From the NCBI GenBank assembly GCA_019930625.1, contig CP082844.1, positions 2,480,001 through 2,544,000 on the forward strand: 64,000 bases of DNA, given 5' to 3'. Source of the stretch: Nocardia asteroides (GTDB taxonomy: Bacteria; Actinomycetota; Actinomycetes; Mycobacteriales; Mycobacteriaceae). Positions 62,643-64,000 of the stretch are shown here, in pieces. A program made the position numbers and the translations under genes. The notes under the pieces are model-generated. The model had not been told where the DNA came from and searched no databases. It worked only from the letters and a program-made list of their open reading frames with translations. The stretch's first letter is position 1. Every line of letters starts with the position of its first letter.

Positions 62643-63344
62643 ATGAACGCTGAGCTGATCGTATCGATTTCCGGGATCAGGGACACCACCCGGGACACAG
62701 CGATGGGATTCGCCGAGGAGATGGATCGGCGCGGCGTACCTCTCTCGCTGCTGGTCGCCCCGCGGTTGAAGGGCAAGTACCGGTTGCTCGACGACCCGGC
62801 GACGCAGGCCTGGCTGCGCGGGCGGCGGGCGCGCGGCGACGCCATCGTGCTGCACGGCTACGACCAGGCGGCCACCAAGCGGCGGCGCGCCGAGTTCGCC
62901 GCGCTGCCCCGGCACGAAGCGCGGTTGCGGTTGACCGCCGCGGATCGGGTGCTCGAACAGGTCGACCTGCGCACCCGCCTGTTCGCGGCCCCGCGCTGGG
63001 ATGCTTCGGCGGGCGCGCTGGACGCGCTGCCGGAAGTCGGTTTCCGGTTGGCGCTCGGCTCGACCGCGATCATCGACCTGGAGCGCAATATGGCGCAGAA
63101 GTCCAGGGTGTACGGCATCGGCGAAGGCTTCCGTGCGGAGCCGTGGTGGTGCCGCGCCCTGATCATGGGCGCCTCGCGCACCGCCCGCCGCGGCGGTGTG
63201 CTGCGGCTTGCCGTGTCCGCCGTCCAGTTGGCGCGATCCGGCCCGCGCCAGGCCATGCTCGACGCCGTCGACCTCGCGCTGTTCCACGGCGCGGTCGGCG
63301 CCACCTACCGGTGGGAATCCTTCCCGGCCCTGCGCGCCGCATGA
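62643..63344 (+). CDS. DUF2334-like polysaccharide-deacetylase-fold protein
   Basis: The protein has 233 aa from ATG 62643; the true start could be ATG 62622. Segments VSISGIRDTTRDTAMGFAEE and GDAIVLHGYDQAATKRRRAE, then LFAAPRWDASAGALDALPEV, fit the DUF2334/NodB-like deacetylase fold, with the HGYD segment carrying a possible metal His. Activity is unproven. It stands alone, with a terminator-like hairpin shared with the convergent decarboxylase gene. Confidence 0.72.
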   Translation: MNAELIVSISGIRDTTRDTAMGFAEEMDRRGVPLSLLVAPRLKGKYRLLDDPATQAWLRGRRARGDAIVLHGYDQAATKRRRAEFAALPRHEARLRLTAADRVLEQVDLRTRLFAAPRWDASAGALDALPEVGFRLALGSTAIIDLERNMAQKSRVYGIGEGFRAEPWWCRALIMGASRTARRGGVLRLAVSAVQLARSGPRQAMLDAVDLALFHGAVGATYRWESFPALRAA

Positions 63345-63417
63345 CTGACGTCGCGGGCGGCGATGCGCCGGCGCCGTCGCCCGCGGCCGGTCGGGACCGC
63401 GCTCGCGCGACCGATCG

Positions 63418-63456
63418 GCGCCGCCGCCCGCGAATGGCGTAGCCGGGCGGCGGCGC
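63418..63456. terminator. GC hairpin between convergent genes
   Basis: GCGCCGCCGCCCG (63418-63430) pairs with CGGGCGGCGGCGC (63444-63456), 13 bp around a 13-nt loop. It lies between the DUF2334 gene and the glutamate decarboxylase gene, both of which end here. Confidence 0.6.
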
Positions 63457-63464
63457 TGTCCTGA

Positions 63465-64000
63465 TCAGGACGGCGCGATTTCCGTCTCCGGCACGGCGGG
63501 CGTGGCGTTATGCGTGAATCCGCCTGCCTCCTCGTGCGTGAGCGAAGTCGAGAACGGTCGCCGCCGTAGTTGTCCGATGCACCGGTCGAGATCGGCGATC
63601 AGCAGGTCGGCCATGTCGATGGTGAAGCCGTGGCGCAGGACCGCGCGCATCACCGTCTCGCCGTCCCGCTCCGAGGGCAGCGGATAGGCCGCGATCAGCC
63701 AGCCTCTGGAACGCAGCCGGTCGGACAGGTCGTAGAGGTTGAAGCCGGGATCGCCGGTCAGCCGCCAGCACACCGCGGTGATGCCGCGCTGCGGGTCGCC
63801 GTCGTGGATCAGTTCGAAGACCCCGAGCCCGCGCAGCCCCGCGGCCAAGTGCTGCGCCACCCGGTAGATCGCGGCCTGCACCCTGGCGTAACCGGCACGG
63901 CCCAAGCGGATGAATTCGTAGTACTGGGTGATCGCCTGTCCGCCCGGGCGGGAGAAGTTCAAGTTGAAGGTGGCCATGCTGCCGCCGAGGTAGTCCACGT
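63465..64000 (-). CDS. gad: Glutamate decarboxylase, C-terminal part (cut by window edge)
   Basis: The frame stays open to the window end, so only the last 178 residues are visible of an expected 450-470. DYLGGSMATFNLNFSRPGGQ and YYEFIRLGRAGYARVQAAIY are typical of the C-terminal half of PLP-dependent glutamate decarboxylase, followed by the small-domain fold and a charged tail. It makes GABA from glutamate and consumes a proton. The PLP lysine lies outside the window. Confidence 0.88.
   Translation of the reverse strand, partial: VDYLGGSMATFNLNFSRPGGQAITQYYEFIRLGRAGYARVQAAIYRVAQHLAAGLRGLGVFELIHDGDPQRGITAVCWRLTGDPGFNLYDLSDRLRSRGWLIAAYPLPSERDGETVMRAVLRHGFTIDMADLLIADLDRCIGQLRRRPFSTSLTHEEAGGFTHNATPAVPETEIAPS

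Overview
The window is GC-rich, densely coded chromosomal DNA from a mycolic-acid actinomycete. The gene content (complete mce4 importer, KstR-type steroid genes, PhoPR, MbtH, GTG/TTG starts, 4-nt overlaps) and gene order most resemble Nocardia or a close relative. Mycobacterium tuberculosis names are used below only as homologue labels.

Bases 1-27.5 kb hold cholesterol/steroid catabolism genes with unrelated housekeeping inserts. First comes the igr-type side-chain operon (chsE2, chsH2, chsH1, ltp2), split by an IS110-family element lying among 57-bp repeats. Then follow a Nudix hydrolase, a TetR/zapE divergent pair and a five-gene MoxR/DUF58 membrane operon. Next are hsd4B, kstD, an FAD dehydrogenase, hsaE, hsaG and a broken hsaF joined to the tail of a VOC gene, then echA19 and fadD19. 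An FAD monooxygenase/TetR pair and a VapBC module follow, then fadE27, fadE26, fdxD and hsd4A. Six matches or near matches to the KstR operator TNNAACNNGTTNNA sit at these promoters.

Bases 27.7-38.1 kb are the complete mce4 steroid-import operon (yrbE4A, yrbE4B, mce4A-F, two Mce-associated proteins), with a KstR-like site upstream. It converges on phoPR, followed by otsA and a 56-aa conserved small gene.

Bases 42-64 kb carry a hydrolase, mbtH, a tRNA-Thr(TGT) with a decayed tRNA copy just downstream, a modular cell-wall lysin, a HIT protein, purD, an M23 peptidase, an aminotransferase, a TetR, purB and a poorly conserved accessory patch (53.3-57.4 kb). That patch holds a three-gene cassette (small protein, DUF6879, XRE/DUF5753) plus a degraded second copy of all three, and a frameshifted small gene. 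The rest is a HIT protein, a hydrolase, a MerR/Old Yellow Enzyme pair, oligopeptidase B, a DUF2334 protein and the 3' part of a glutamate decarboxylase gene cut by the window edge.

The main points of interest are the truncation of hsaF in an otherwise complete-looking cholesterol locus, the IS110 element inside the igr operon with a likely bridge-RNA region, the decaying duplicate of the DUF6879/XRE cassette, the pseudo-tRNA next to the lysin gene, and a PhoP-box-like repeat in front of phoP.
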